NCBI RefSeq assembly: GCF_900114375.1
Contig: NZ_FOSV01000002.1
Coordinates: 434,001-498,000, forward strand
Origin: Methylorubrum salsuginis
Lineage (GTDB): Bacteria; Pseudomonadota; Alphaproteobacteria; Rhizobiales; Beijerinckiaceae
Direction of reading: 5' to 3'
Length of the DNA: 64,000 nt
Below, one piece after another: positions 45,259 through 53,818 of the stretch (positions are counted from its first letter, which is position 1; every line of letters starts with the position of its first letter). Position numbers and translations under genes: made by a program. The notes beneath the pieces were generated by a model that was not told where the DNA came from, made no database searches, and was given only the letters and a program-made list of their open reading frames with translations.

Positions 45259-46836
45259 TCAGCTCCGCTCCTCGTCCGGCACCAGCCGGCCGCAGACGAT
45301 GCGTGCAGCCTTCGGCTCGCTGAGCGGATCGCGCAGCGCGGCCTCGCCCCGGCCGGTTTCGATCTCGGGCCGGGCCGCATCCTGTTCGGCCGGGATCGCC
45401 GCGGCGCGCTCGGCCGCCGGCGCGGCGGGGCCGCTATGGCTCGTATGCGCCGCCTTCTTGGTCGGCCCGGCCTGCTTGAAGGCGGTGGTGTCCTGCGCCT
45501 CGCGGTCGGCGGCGCAGCCCCAATCGAGCGGCTCGTCCTGCACGTAGCGTTTGCCCAGCCGAAACGCGGTCTCGGCCTTGGTCAACTCGCCGCCGAGATA
45601 GAAGGCGTGAGCGCCGTCGCTCTCCACGCTCAGATCGGGGAAGAACGCCATGGCGTCGGTGCCGGTCTTGTGGATGTCGCGGTTGAAGACGTGGATGCCG
45701 TCCTCGGCGACCGCGATGCGGTAGTTCGGATCGCGGACCTCGGCGGCCTGAGCGGCGATCTCGTCGGGGGTCTGGACGAAGGGGCGCTTGTCGTGAAGGG
45801 CCAGGAGTTCCCGCCCATAGCCCTTCGGCAGGGCCGCGTCGGCTTTGGCCGCATACATCACGCGCCGCGCCGCATCGTGCTCCTCGACGGTGCGGCGCGT
45901 GTGGTTGGAGACCTGCACGATCAGCACGTTGCCGATGGACAATTCCGAGCACATGCCGACAAGCAGAGCCGTGACGCCGAGGCTATCGGCCTCGGTGAGT
46001 TCGGTGAGGTTGCCGGTGCCCATCATCATGGCGATGTCGGGCCAGCGGGCGCGGATGTCGCGGTAGCGGACGATCGAGTCGACGAAGCCGAAATGGATCG
46101 GCTCCAGGATCGGGTCGGCCAGAAATGGTTTTCCGGCCTTCACCATCCGCTCGATGGCTCGATCCAGCGAGGGCAGGTCGTCGGGCCGCATCGGCACGAG
46201 GACGGGCACCGCCTCGGTCTCGAAGGCGAGGTCCAGCGTCTCCTCGTTGAGGCTGAGCAGGTAGTCCGCTCCGGCCCTGGCCCCGCGGGTGAGTTCGTCC
46301 AGCGAGAAGGAATCGACGCTGACCTTCAGCCCGGCGGCCTTGAGGCCGCGCACGCTCTCTTCGAGATGGGGGAACTCGGTGTCGGGCAGCCCGCCGAGAT
46401 CGATCACGTCGGCGCCCTTGGCGGCGAGCGCCAGGCCCTTCGCGACGATCTCGTCCGGCGTCATCTTCGAGGCATCGACGATCTCGGAGAAGATGCGCAG
46501 GTCGTGACGCGTCAGATCGACCTTGCGGGCGGTGAGCCCGAGATAGGCCGGCAGATCGACCACCTCGTCGGGGCCCCGCTCCACGGGGAGGCCGAAATGC
46601 AGGCTCAGCGCTTCCGGGTTCGCGCGGCAGCGGCCGGGCAGGACGATGCGGGTGGCGCCCTCGGGCATCGTCACGCGGCGCTTGATGATCTCTTCCGTCA
46701 TCAGCGCCGCGACCTTCACGCCGGCGTCCGCGATCGACCAGACGTAGCGCTCGGCCGGCAGGGTCGCGGCGACCTTTTCGAGGCGGGCATGGGCCAGCTT
46801 GCCGGTGATGAAGACGAGGTGGTCGGGCGCGCTCAT
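45259..46836 (-). CDS. Dihydropteroate-synthase-like protein (H4MPT cluster)
   Basis: The 525-residue protein has an N-terminal domain (LVFITGKLAHARLEKVAATL) and a central TIM barrel related to dihydropteroate synthase. The barrel segments are GADVIDLGGLPDTEFPHLEE, LKVSVDSFSLDELTRGARAG and the MMMGTGNLTELTEADSLGVT loop. The C-terminal 80 residues are low-complexity and Ala/Glu-rich. Archaeal relatives are linked to H4MPT formation, where the pterin is joined to the ribofuranosyl-aniline unit. It overlaps mfnE by 4 bp and precedes DUF447 by 4 bp. The exact reaction here is inferred. Confidence 0.85.
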   Translation of the reverse strand: MSAPDHLVFITGKLAHARLEKVAATLPAERYVWSIADAGVKVAALMTEEIIKRRVTMPEGATRIVLPGRCRANPEALSLHFGLPVERGPDEVVDLPAYLGLTARKVDLTRHDLRIFSEIVDASKMTPDEIVAKGLALAAKGADVIDLGGLPDTEFPHLEESVRGLKAAGLKVSVDSFSLDELTRGARAGADYLLSLNEETLDLAFETEAVPVLVPMRPDDLPSLDRAIERMVKAGKPFLADPILEPIHFGFVDSIVRYRDIRARWPDIAMMMGTGNLTELTEADSLGVTALLVGMCSELSIGNVLIVQVSNHTRRTVEEHDAARRVMYAAKADAALPKGYGRELLALHDKRPFVQTPDEIAAQAAEVRDPNYRIAVAEDGIHVFNRDIHKTGTDAMAFFPDLSVESDGAHAFYLGGELTKAETAFRLGKRYVQDEPLDWGCAADREAQDTTAFKQAGPTKKAAHTSHSGPAAPAAERAAAIPAEQDAARPEIETGRGEAALRDPLSEPKAARIVCGRLVPDEERS

Positions 46837-47570
46837 GCGGCCTCACTGACGGATTCGGGGCCGCGCACCACGATTCGACCGGGGTAGCGGGCGGCAAACA
46901 GCGGGAAGGCCGCGTCCACCAGCCCCGCGGCGGCGAGTGCCTGCGGGTCGGCGGCCGGCACCGGCGCGGATTTTTCGAGGATGCAGCGCTCGGCGCCGAG
47001 CCGCGTCGCGAGCCAGAGCGCGAGGCTGTCGGAGGTGACCGCCCAGCTCTCCGGGATGTCGGGGCACCCTGCCTTCAGCGCGGTTGGGTCCCAGACGACG
47101 GATCGGCTTTGGGCGAGGGCGTCGGCCACGGCGTCGAGGCTCGCGGCGACGGTGAGGCGCGGTTCGAGACAGCAAAAAACCTCGGCCATGCGGCCCATGG
47201 CGTCGAGGGCGAGGCGGTGGGCCAGCGCGTCGTCGAAGCCGAGGGCGGATTGGGCCGTGCGCACCGCGTCGGCGAAGGGGCCGCCGCCGGGGACGATGGC
47301 GACGTTTATCATGGCGCAGTCGCCGAGGAGGGTGCGCAGGCGCGCGCTGTCGGTCAAAAGGCTGCCGCCGAGTTTGACGACAGCAAAAACCCTCCCCCCT
47401 CTGCGGGGGAGGGTGCCTCGCGGATGCGAGGCGGGAGAGGGGAACCCCGCTTCCGGTGAATTCACCTGCGATGGCGGCCGAGCGGCACTGTCGCTCCCCT
47501 CTCCCGATCCGCTTCGCGGGCCACCCTCCCCCGCGGAGGGGGGAGGGTTATGGGCGTCGTGCTTCATCAC
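46833..47570 (-). CDS. mfnE: MfnE-like amino-acid-kinase-fold protein, N-terminus carries a repeat
   Basis: The core (from about residue 62, FAVVKLGGSLLTDSARLRTL) is an amino-acid-kinase fold with VAIVPGGGPFADAVR and AVTSDSLALWLATRLGAERC. MfnE phosphorylates the aminomethylfuran phosphate in methanofuran synthesis. No ATG, GTG or TTG occurs at the natural kinase start: the codon before FAVVKLGG is GTT. The frame is open back to ATG 47570, which overlaps the mfnB stop, and residues about 8-60 are coded by a long palindromic element (47391-47550). A GTG at 47465 inside the element is another possible start. It appears that a repeat landed in the first codons without breaking the frame. Confidence 0.82.
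   Translation of the reverse strand: MMKHDAHNPPPSAGEGGPRSGSGEGSDSAARPPSQVNSPEAGFPSPASHPRGTLPRRGGRVFAVVKLGGSLLTDSARLRTLLGDCAMINVAIVPGGGPFADAVRTAQSALGFDDALAHRLALDAMGRMAEVFCCLEPRLTVAASLDAVADALAQSRSVVWDPTALKAGCPDIPESWAVTSDSLALWLATRLGAERCILEKSAPVPAADPQALAAAGLVDAAFPLFAARYPGRIVVRGPESVSEAA
47391..47550. repeat. Long palindromic element inside the mfnE N-terminal coding region
   Basis: Left end ACCCTCCCCCCTCTGCGGGG, then GAGGGT, and right end ACCCTCCCCCGCGGAGGGGG, then GAGGGT, are each hairpins. Between them the blocks GGCGGGAGAGGGGA and TCCCCTCTCCCG mirror each other, so the whole 160 bp folds back on itself. It shares GCCTCGCGGATGCGAGGCGG and neighbouring blocks with the element at 37361-37509. Confidence 0.85.
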
Positions 47571-48268
47571 GCGGCGTCGGCGCGGCGCGGCATCCGCAGC
47601 GCGGCGACGGCCTCAAGGATGCGGGCCTCGTCCAGCCCCTGGCGCCGGTCGCCGCCGCGGCACAGGCCACCGCGGAAACCGAGATAGTCCGGCCTGAGCG
47701 CGGCGAGCGCCGGGATGTCGGCGAGCCGCAGGGAGCCGGCGAGGCCGCTGATCAGGCCGGTGGCGCGGCAGGCGGCGACGAAAGCGGCGAGGGTCTCAAC
47801 CGACAAGACATCGCGCAGGCCGGTGCCGCGCTTGCCCCGCGTGTCGATCATCGCCCCGGAAAACCCCGCCGCCGCGAGGCGCGCCGGGAGATCGTCCACC
47901 TCGAAAAAATCCTCGGCGAAGACGACGCCGATCAGCCGGCCCGGCGCCGCGGCGGCGGCCTCCGCGAGGGCGGCGTCGGAGGCGGTGCCGACCGCGATCT
48001 TGATCCAGCGCGGCCCGGCCTCCGCCATCGCGGCGACCCCCCCCGCGAGGTCGGTCCCGCTGCCGTCGCCCGCGACCGCACTGGTGATCGCCCGCCCGTC
48101 GATCGTCGCGACGATCGCCCGCACCGTCGTGGCCGGCAGGGCGCCGAGCGCGCCGCGCTCGGGATCCTTGGCGTCGATCAGGTCGGCGCCCGTGCGCAAG
48201 GCGAGGCGCGCCTCCGCGGCGTCGCGGACGCTGACGAGGAGGCGGACGGGGGGGCGATCCTGAGACAC
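47567..48268 (-). CDS. mfnB: MfnB-like (5-formylfuran-3-yl)methyl phosphate synthase
   Basis: This 233-residue TIM-barrel enzyme of the UPF0264/DUF556 family (Orf9 of M. extorquens, as I recall) has LLVSVRDAAEARLALRTGAD, LIDAKDPERGALGALPATTV and the catalytic Lys/Asp region WIKIAVG. The archaeal MfnB forms the furan ring precursor from two glyceraldehyde-3-phosphates, the first step of methanofuran. It starts a leftward operon mfnB-mfnE-DHPS-like-DUF447-SRPBCC. Its stop overlaps the mfnE start. Confidence 0.88.
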   Translation of the reverse strand: MSQDRPPVRLLVSVRDAAEARLALRTGADLIDAKDPERGALGALPATTVRAIVATIDGRAITSAVAGDGSGTDLAGGVAAMAEAGPRWIKIAVGTASDAALAEAAAAAPGRLIGVVFAEDFFEVDDLPARLAAAGFSGAMIDTRGKRGTGLRDVLSVETLAAFVAACRATGLISGLAGSLRLADIPALAALRPDYLGFRGGLCRGGDRRQGLDEARILEAVAALRMPRRADAA

Positions 48269-48341
48269 GGGAACGCTTAAACGCTCGGACGGGGCGCCTG
48301 CGCAAGTCCTCTCGGGAGCATACGGGGTTCGCCGAAAAGCG

Positions 48342-48881
48342 TTACGACCGCCCCGGCAGCGGCTCGGCCAGCAGGCGGTTCTTCACGATCCAGCGCACGG
48401 CGTGCGACCAGTCGTCGTCGGTGTTGGCCCGGATCGTCACCTGCCCCTGGCGCACCACCTTGCCGCTCTCGGCCTCGGAGATGGTGATCACGAGGTTGAA
48501 CAGCTGATTGGCGCCCTTGTCGGCGAACGAGGTCACGGCGAGTTCGGCGCCGAGCGCCTTGGCGATCGGGCCGGTGCAGCCGTTGCACTTGTAGAGCGGG
48601 CTTTCCTTGCGAAGCTCCTCCGCCTGGGGCGCCAGATCGACGCTCTCGATCCCGGCTTTCTCGGAGAGCTGCGCCTTCAGCACGTCGGTGACGAGGCCCA
48701 GCCGCTTCTGGTCGGCCGGCGGGTTCTTGCGGCCGTAGGCGAGCGTCGGGTCGTTCATCTCGGCGGGGAAGATCGCGGCCTTGCGAGCCTCCTCGGCGAG
48801 AGCGGTGCCGGTGAGCGCCGGCAACAGCACCAGAGCCGCCAGGGCGTGACAGCGGACGGCCGAACGGGCGCGCAGTCTCAT
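48342..48881 (-). CDS. Exported DUF2380/DUF3280-type hypothetical protein
   Basis: The 179-residue protein has a signal peptide (MRLRARSAVRCHALAALVLL, cleaved near ALAEEA). The mature domain contains LGLVTDVLKAQLSEKAGIES, then YKCNGCTGPIAKALGAELAV, and a C-terminal DDDWSHAVRWIVKNRLL. The last two are usual in small exported DUF2380/DUF3280-like proteins. The CNGC pair could bind a metal or form a disulfide. It is divergent from lutA with about 195 bp between and may be functionally tied to the lut genes. Confidence 0.72.
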   Translation of the reverse strand: MRLRARSAVRCHALAALVLLPALTGTALAEEARKAAIFPAEMNDPTLAYGRKNPPADQKRLGLVTDVLKAQLSEKAGIESVDLAPQAEELRKESPLYKCNGCTGPIAKALGAELAVTSFADKGANQLFNLVITISEAESGKVVRQGQVTIRANTDDDWSHAVRWIVKNRLLAEPLPGRS

Positions 48882-49075
48882 GGGGAAAGCCTCGACGTCT
48901 CGGCGCGGCGCGAGGGGCCGCACGGCAAAATATCTCGGGCGACCGGAGGATTTGGCAACGGGCGGCGTGCTTCGTCCCGCCGGGCTCACGCATTTGTACG
49001 CCGCCCATGTCTTAGAAAAATCTTATGTTTTCGCCGTTGAGGCGGCCGGGGCAATGTTGCTAGCGTTGTGCCCGC

Positions 49076-50305
49076 ATGCGCGTTTCCCCGTCTCTCCTCC
49101 TCGCCCTCGCGTTTCTCGCGGGAATCCCGACCGCCCAGGCGCAGGAGCCGGAGGCGCCAGCCGGTGCGTCGCCGCCGGCCCCGGCCCCGCAGGCCGGCGG
49201 CGATACGCATATCGCGATGATCTATCGGCCGGTCCCGGCCCCGTCTTCGTACGACGCCGAGGCCGAACCCGAGGATCTGGGCGTCGCCGGTGCCCGGATG
49301 GCGGTGAAGGACAACAACACCACCGGCCGCTTCACCAAACAGACCTACGCCCTCGACGAGGTGGCGCTGGAGGCGGGCCAGGACGCGGTCGCGGCGGCCA
49401 AGGATCTGGCGGCCAAGGGCGTGAAGTACTTCGCCCTGACCCTGCCGGCGGAGGAGGTGCTGGCGGTGGCCGACGCCCTCAAGGATCAGGACATCGTGAT
49501 CCTCAATGCGGGCGCCCCCGACGACCGCCTGCGTGGAGCCGATTGCCGGGCCAACGTCTTCCACACGATCCCCAGCCGGGCCATGCAGACCGACGCGCTG
49601 GCGCAGTACATGACACTGATGCGCTGGCGGAAGATCTTCCTGATCGTCGGCCCGACCGAGCGCGACAAGGCCTATGCCGACGCGTTGAAGAATTCGGCCA
49701 GGAAATTCGGCCTCAAGATCACCGCGGAAAAGCCCTGGACCTTCGGCCCGCTGGCCAAGGCACGGGGCGACACGCCGACCCGGGCCGAGGCGATGGTGTT
49801 CACCCGCGGCCTCGACTACGACATGGCGATCGTCGCCGACGAGGAGGGCGACTGGGGCGACTACGTCCCGTTCCGCACCGTCGATCCGCGCCCTGTGGGG
49901 GGCACGCAGGGGCTGATCGCCACCACTTGGCACCCGACTCTGGAGACCTGGGGCGCGGCCCAGGCGCAGAACCGCTTCCGCCGCCAGACCGGCCGGCTGA
50001 TGCGGCCCCTCGATTATCAGGCCTGGGCGGCGATCCGCACCGTCGGCGAGGCGGCGACGCAGAAGAAGACCACGGATGTGGGCGTGCTGCGCCCTTATCT
50101 GACGACGCCGGACTTCTCGCTGCCGGCCTACAAGGGCGTCTCGCTCACCTACCGCCCCTGGGACCACCAGCTGCGCCAGCCGGTGATCGTGGTGCAGCCG
50201 AAAGCCATGGTCTCGGTGGCTCCCGAACAAGGCTTCATCCACCAGCGCACCCCTCTCGACACGCTGGGCACCGACGAGCCGGAGACGACGTGCAAGCTGA
50301 AGTGA
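49076..50305 (+). CDS. lutA: Periplasmic substrate-binding protein of a lanthanide/PQQ-linked ABC system (LutA-like)
   Basis: The 409-residue protein has a signal peptide (LALAFLAGIPTAQA) and a type I periplasmic-binding fold like branched-chain amino-acid binding proteins, with AAKDLAAKGVKYFALTLPAE and MRWRKIFLIVGPTERDKAYA. It belongs to the ABC-type group linked to PQQ alcohol oxidation. In M. extorquens the equivalent gene, lutA, belongs to the lanthanide uptake cluster. Here it is the first gene of the run lutA-lutG. I name it by order and family. Confidence 0.85.
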   Translation: MRVSPSLLLALAFLAGIPTAQAQEPEAPAGASPPAPAPQAGGDTHIAMIYRPVPAPSSYDAEAEPEDLGVAGARMAVKDNNTTGRFTKQTYALDEVALEAGQDAVAAAKDLAAKGVKYFALTLPAEEVLAVADALKDQDIVILNAGAPDDRLRGADCRANVFHTIPSRAMQTDALAQYMTLMRWRKIFLIVGPTERDKAYADALKNSARKFGLKITAEKPWTFGPLAKARGDTPTRAEAMVFTRGLDYDMAIVADEEGDWGDYVPFRTVDPRPVGGTQGLIATTWHPTLETWGAAQAQNRFRRQTGRLMRPLDYQAWAAIRTVGEAATQKKTTDVGVLRPYLTTPDFSLPAYKGVSLTYRPWDHQLRQPVIVVQPKAMVSVAPEQGFIHQRTPLDTLGTDEPETTCKLK

Positions 50306-50469
50306 GCCGGGCTTGATCCGCGCCACGGTGTGGCAATCCACCGCCCGGCCCAAGCGGGTGGGCGCGCCAATTTTTCCTTTGTGCCGGGCGCCCTACTTCG
50401 CCATCTCGGCCTGAGGAAACGACTCGAACCAAGGCGCGTCCAAGCGCCGGAACGACAGGGAGGAAGCCG

Positions 50470-51456
50470 ATGGTCGCTCGCGTCAGGGCGGGACTGGGTG
50501 TGGCGGCGCTCGCAGGCGTCTGGCTTGCGGGCGCGCAGGGCGCGCAGGCCTTCACCGCCTACGTCACCAACGAGAAGGCCAACACCGTCTCGGTGATCGA
50601 CACCACGACCATGGCGGTGACCGCGACGTGGAAGGTCGGGCGCCGGCCCCGCGGCGTGACGCTGTCGAAGGACGACAAGGAGCTGTTCGTCTGCGCCAGC
50701 GACGACGACCGCATCGACGTGCTCGACACCGCCACCGGCAAGGTGGTGCGCTCGCTGCGCTCCGGCCCCGATCCGGAGCAGTTCATCCTCGATCGCAGCG
50801 GCAACCCGCTCTACGTCGCCAACGAGGACGACAGCCAGGTCACCATCCTCGACATCGAGAAGAACAAGGTGCTCGCCGAGATCCCGGTCGGCGTCGAACC
50901 GGAGGGCATGGGCCTGTCGCCGGACGGCAAGATCCTGGTGAACACGTCCGAGACCACCAACATGGCCCACTTCATCGACACCAAGACCTTCGAGGTGATC
51001 GACAACGTGCTGGTCGATGCGCGCCCCCGCTTCGCCGAGTTCTCGAACGACGGCAAGATCCTCTGGGTCTCGGCCGAGGTCGGCGGCACGGTGTCGATCA
51101 TCGACACCGGCACCCGCAAGGTCATCAAGAAGATCAGCTTCAAGATCCCCGGCGTCACCGACGAGCAGATCCAGCCGGTCGGCGTGCGGCTGACCAGCGA
51201 CGGCGCCAAGGCCTTCGTCGCGCTGGGCCCGGCCAACCGCGTGGCGGTGATCGATGCCAAGACCTACGAGGTGCAGAAGTACCTGCCGGTCGGCCAGCGC
51301 GTCTGGCAGCTCGCCTTCACGCCCGACGAGAAGCAGCTCTTCACCACCAACGGCACGTCGAACGACGTCTCGGTGATCGATGTCGAGGCGCTGAAGGTGG
51401 TGAAAAGCATCCCCGTCGGCCTGCTGCCCTGGGGCGTGGCGATCTCGAAGAAATAA
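50470..51456 (+). CDS. lutB: PQQ-ABC-associated YVTN beta-propeller protein (LutB-like)
   Basis: The 328-residue exported protein has a signal peptide (cleaved near AQGAQAF) and YVTN-type blades: TAYVTNEKANTVSVIDTTTM, GVTLSKDDKELFVCASDDDR, PLYVANEDDSQVTILDIEKN and so on. This is the form found with PQQ-dependent catabolism ABC clusters. In the M. extorquens lut cluster it corresponds to lutB. It starts a compact operon (31 bp to lutC), separated from lutA by 164 bp. A GGGAGGAAG site precedes ATG 50470. Confidence 0.87.
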   Translation: MVARVRAGLGVAALAGVWLAGAQGAQAFTAYVTNEKANTVSVIDTTTMAVTATWKVGRRPRGVTLSKDDKELFVCASDDDRIDVLDTATGKVVRSLRSGPDPEQFILDRSGNPLYVANEDDSQVTILDIEKNKVLAEIPVGVEPEGMGLSPDGKILVNTSETTNMAHFIDTKTFEVIDNVLVDARPRFAEFSNDGKILWVSAEVGGTVSIIDTGTRKVIKKISFKIPGVTDEQIQPVGVRLTSDGAKAFVALGPANRVAVIDAKTYEVQKYLPVGQRVWQLAFTPDEKQLFTTNGTSNDVSVIDVEALKVVKSIPVGLLPWGVAISKK

Positions 51457-51487
51457 GCCGGCAAAGAACGTTCTGGGAGGAAACCAC

Positions 51488-51922
51488 ATGGCATGGACCA
51501 CGCGCCTCGGCCTCGCCGCCGCGGCCCTGATGCTGGCGGCCGCGCCCGCCAGCGCCCTCGACCTGACGAAGAAGCGCCAGAACCTGCCCGACCTCGTTCT
51601 CGGCAACGAGGAGGGCAACGACTTCGTGGTGGAGAACCGGGACATCGAGCTGGAGGCCGGCAAGGCCTACCGCCTGCGGATCGTCGCCAAGGGCCGGCAG
51701 GAATACAAGTTCTACGCGCCCGAGTTCTTCCGCTACATCTGGCTCAATCAGATCGTGATCGAGCACAAGGAGATCCACGGCGGCGGCCCGCCCGATCACC
51801 TCGAATTCGACGATCCCGGCGAGATCGCCATCGAGTTCGTGGCGATCAAGCCCGGCGAGTACCGGTGGTATGCGCAGGGGCTGGAGGAGAAGGGCATGGC
51901 CGGCAAGATTTCGGTGAAGTGA
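51488..51922 (+). CDS. lutC: Exported cupredoxin-like protein (LutC-like)
   Basis: The 144-residue protein has a signal peptide (MAWTTRLGLAAAALMLAAAP) and a cupredoxin-like beta-sandwich (LEAGKAYRLRIVAKGRQEYK, GEIAIEFVAIKPGEYRWYAQ). The His/Cys/Met copper ligand set is not visible, so it is probably not a blue copper protein. Several acidic residues (EEGNDFVVENRDIELE) could suit hard metals such as lanthanides; that is speculation. It sits 1 bp before lutD. Confidence 0.8.
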   Translation: MAWTTRLGLAAAALMLAAAPASALDLTKKRQNLPDLVLGNEEGNDFVVENRDIELEAGKAYRLRIVAKGRQEYKFYAPEFFRYIWLNQIVIEHKEIHGGGPPDHLEFDDPGEIAIEFVAIKPGEYRWYAQGLEEKGMAGKISVK

Positions 51923-51923
51923 G

Positions 51924-52172
51924 ATGATGAACCTCGCCAAAATCACCAGCATTGCGCTCGTCCTGCTCGCCACCCCCGCGCTCGCCGACGACAAGGCCGA
52001 CTGCGCGGCCGGCATCGCCGACATCAAGGCCAAGGTCGCGGCGCTTGCCCCCGACGCCGTCCCGCAAAAACTGAAAAAGGCCCTGCGGGTGGCCGAGCGC
52101 GAGCAGGGCGAGGGCGAGTTCGACGAGTGCGTGGAGGCCCTCGACGACGCCAAGCGGGCGCTGCCGCGATGA
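51924..52172 (+). CDS. lutD: Small exported Cys protein (LutD-like)
   Basis: The 82-residue protein has a signal peptide (MMNLAKITSIALVLLATPAL, cleaved near ALADDK) and a mature helical part of about 60 residues with two Cys (DDKADCAAGIAD and EGEFDECVEALDDAKRAL) that can form a disulfide. No family is known to me beyond its place in the lut cluster. The stop overlaps the lutE start (ATGA). Confidence 0.8.
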   Translation: MMNLAKITSIALVLLATPALADDKADCAAGIADIKAKVAALAPDAVPQKLKKALRVAEREQGEGEFDECVEALDDAKRALPR

Positions 52173-52918
52173 GCGCAGCCCTGGAGGTCGCGAACGTCGG
52201 CCACCGCTTCGGCCAGCGTGCCGCGCTCTCGGACGTGTCGATCACGGTGGAGCGCGGGCGCTTCATGGCGCTGCTCGGGCCCAACGGCGCGGGCAAGACC
52301 ACGCTGTTCTCGGTGATCACGCGGCTCTACAACAACCAGGAGGGCCGGGTGTCGATCCTCGGCCATCCCCTCGACCGGGAGCCGTCCCGCGCTCTCGCTC
52401 GGCTGGGCGTGGTGTTCCAGGCGCGAACCCTCGACACCGACCTCACCGTCGCGCAGAACCTGCACTACCACGCGAGCCTGCACGGCATCGCCCGCAAGGC
52501 GGCCCGCGCCCGCATCGAGCAGTTGCTCGCCCGCGTCGGCCTGTCGGAGCGGCGCGACGACAAGATCCGGACGCTGTCGGGCGGCCAGTCCCGGCGCATC
52601 GAGATCGCCCGCTCGCTGATCCACGAGCCGCGCCTGCTGCTGCTCGACGAGCCGACGGTGGGCCTCGATCTCGAATCCCGCGCCGACATCGTCGCCATCG
52701 TCCGCGCCCTGGTGCGCGAGGAGGGCCTGTCGGTGCTGTGGGCGACCCACATTTTCGAGGAAATCTCGCCTGAAGACGACGCGGTGGTGCTGCACAAGGG
52801 CCGCATCGTCGCCCGGGGCAAGGCTGGCGAGATCGGCGCGCCGGGCGAGACCCTGGAGGCCGCCTTCCGCCGCCTCGTCTCCGAGCCGGGCAAGCCGACC
52901 GGAAAGGTTGCCGCATGA
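52169..52918 (+). CDS. lutE: ABC transporter ATP-binding protein (LutE-like)
   Basis: The 249-residue ATPase has Walker A in LGPNGAGKTTLFSVI, signature TLSGGQSRRIEIARSL, Walker B in LLLLDEPTVGLDLESR and the switch His in LWATHIFEEISP. It belongs to the PQQ-dependent alcohol dehydrogenase system ABC ATPases. It powers transport with LutF in the inner membrane. Start at ATG 52169 overlaps lutD, and the stop overlaps lutF, so the three genes are translationally coupled. Confidence 0.92.
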   Translation: MSAALEVANVGHRFGQRAALSDVSITVERGRFMALLGPNGAGKTTLFSVITRLYNNQEGRVSILGHPLDREPSRALARLGVVFQARTLDTDLTVAQNLHYHASLHGIARKAARARIEQLLARVGLSERRDDKIRTLSGGQSRRIEIARSLIHEPRLLLLDEPTVGLDLESRADIVAIVRALVREEGLSVLWATHIFEEISPEDDAVVLHKGRIVARGKAGEIGAPGETLEAAFRRLVSEPGKPTGKVAA

Positions 52919-53808
52919 GCGCCCCTTCGAACCCCGCCGTGGCGGCGCCCGCGGACGCAGGCGCCAAGCCGGTGCCCCATGCCGGCCGGCTCGACGCCGT
53001 CGGCTACCTGATCGCGCTCGGCGGAATCGTCCGCCGCGAGCTGCTGCGCTTCTTCAATCAGAAGGAGCGGTTCTTCTCCGCGCTGGTGCGCCCGCTGGTC
53101 TGGCTGTTCATCTTCGCCGCGGGTTTCCGCAACACGCTCGGCGTTTCGATCACGCCCCCTTACGAGACCTACGTGCTCTACGAGGTCTACGTCGTGCCGG
53201 GGCTCGCGGTGATGATCCAGCTGTTCAACGGCATGCAATCGTCGCTGTCGATGGTCTACGACCGCGAGGTCGGCTCGATGAAGGTGCTGCTCACCTCGCC
53301 CTATCCGCGCTGGCTGCTGCTCTTGGCCAAGCTGATCGCGGGCGTCTGCGTCTCCATCGTCCAGGCCTACGCCTTCCTCGCCATCGCGTATTTCTGGGAA
53401 ACCGACATCCCGACGGTCGGCTACTTCACCGCCCTGCCGGCCTTCCTGGCCGCCGGGATGATGCTCGGCGCCATCGGCCTGTTCCTGTCCTCGCTGGTGC
53501 GGCAACTGGAAAACTTCGCCAGCGTGATGAACTTCGTGATCTTCCCGATGTTCTTTGCCTCTTCCGCCCTATATCCGCTCTGGCGCATCCGGGAATCGAG
53601 CGATTCGCTCTACTGGATCTGCCAGGCCAACCCGTTCACCCACGCCGTCGAGCTGGTGCGCTTCGCTCTCTACGGGAAGTTCGAGCCGCTGAGCTTTGCG
53701 GTCGTGATCGGGACCGGCCTCCTGTTCTTCACGCTCGCCGTGATCGCCTACGACCCGGGCCGGGGAATCATGGCCCGTCGCGGCGGACCGGCCGGCGAAA
53801 CTCCGTGA
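52915..53808 (+). CDS. lutF: ABC transporter permease (LutF-like, ABC-2 type)
   Basis: The 297-residue permease of the ABC-2 (PedC-like) type has about six membrane segments (LVRPLVWLFIFAAGFRNTLG, LAKLIAGVCVSIVQAYAFLA, LGAIGLFLSSLVRQLENFAS). ABC-2 permeases usually export, so the direction of the lut system is not obvious from this subunit. The start overlaps lutE by 4 bp. It lies 10 bp before lutG. Confidence 0.9.
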   Translation: MSAPSNPAVAAPADAGAKPVPHAGRLDAVGYLIALGGIVRRELLRFFNQKERFFSALVRPLVWLFIFAAGFRNTLGVSITPPYETYVLYEVYVVPGLAVMIQLFNGMQSSLSMVYDREVGSMKVLLTSPYPRWLLLLAKLIAGVCVSIVQAYAFLAIAYFWETDIPTVGYFTALPAFLAAGMMLGAIGLFLSSLVRQLENFASVMNFVIFPMFFASSALYPLWRIRESSDSLYWICQANPFTHAVELVRFALYGKFEPLSFAVVIGTGLLFFTLAVIAYDPGRGIMARRGGPAGETP

Positions 53809-53818
53809 GAGGATTTTT

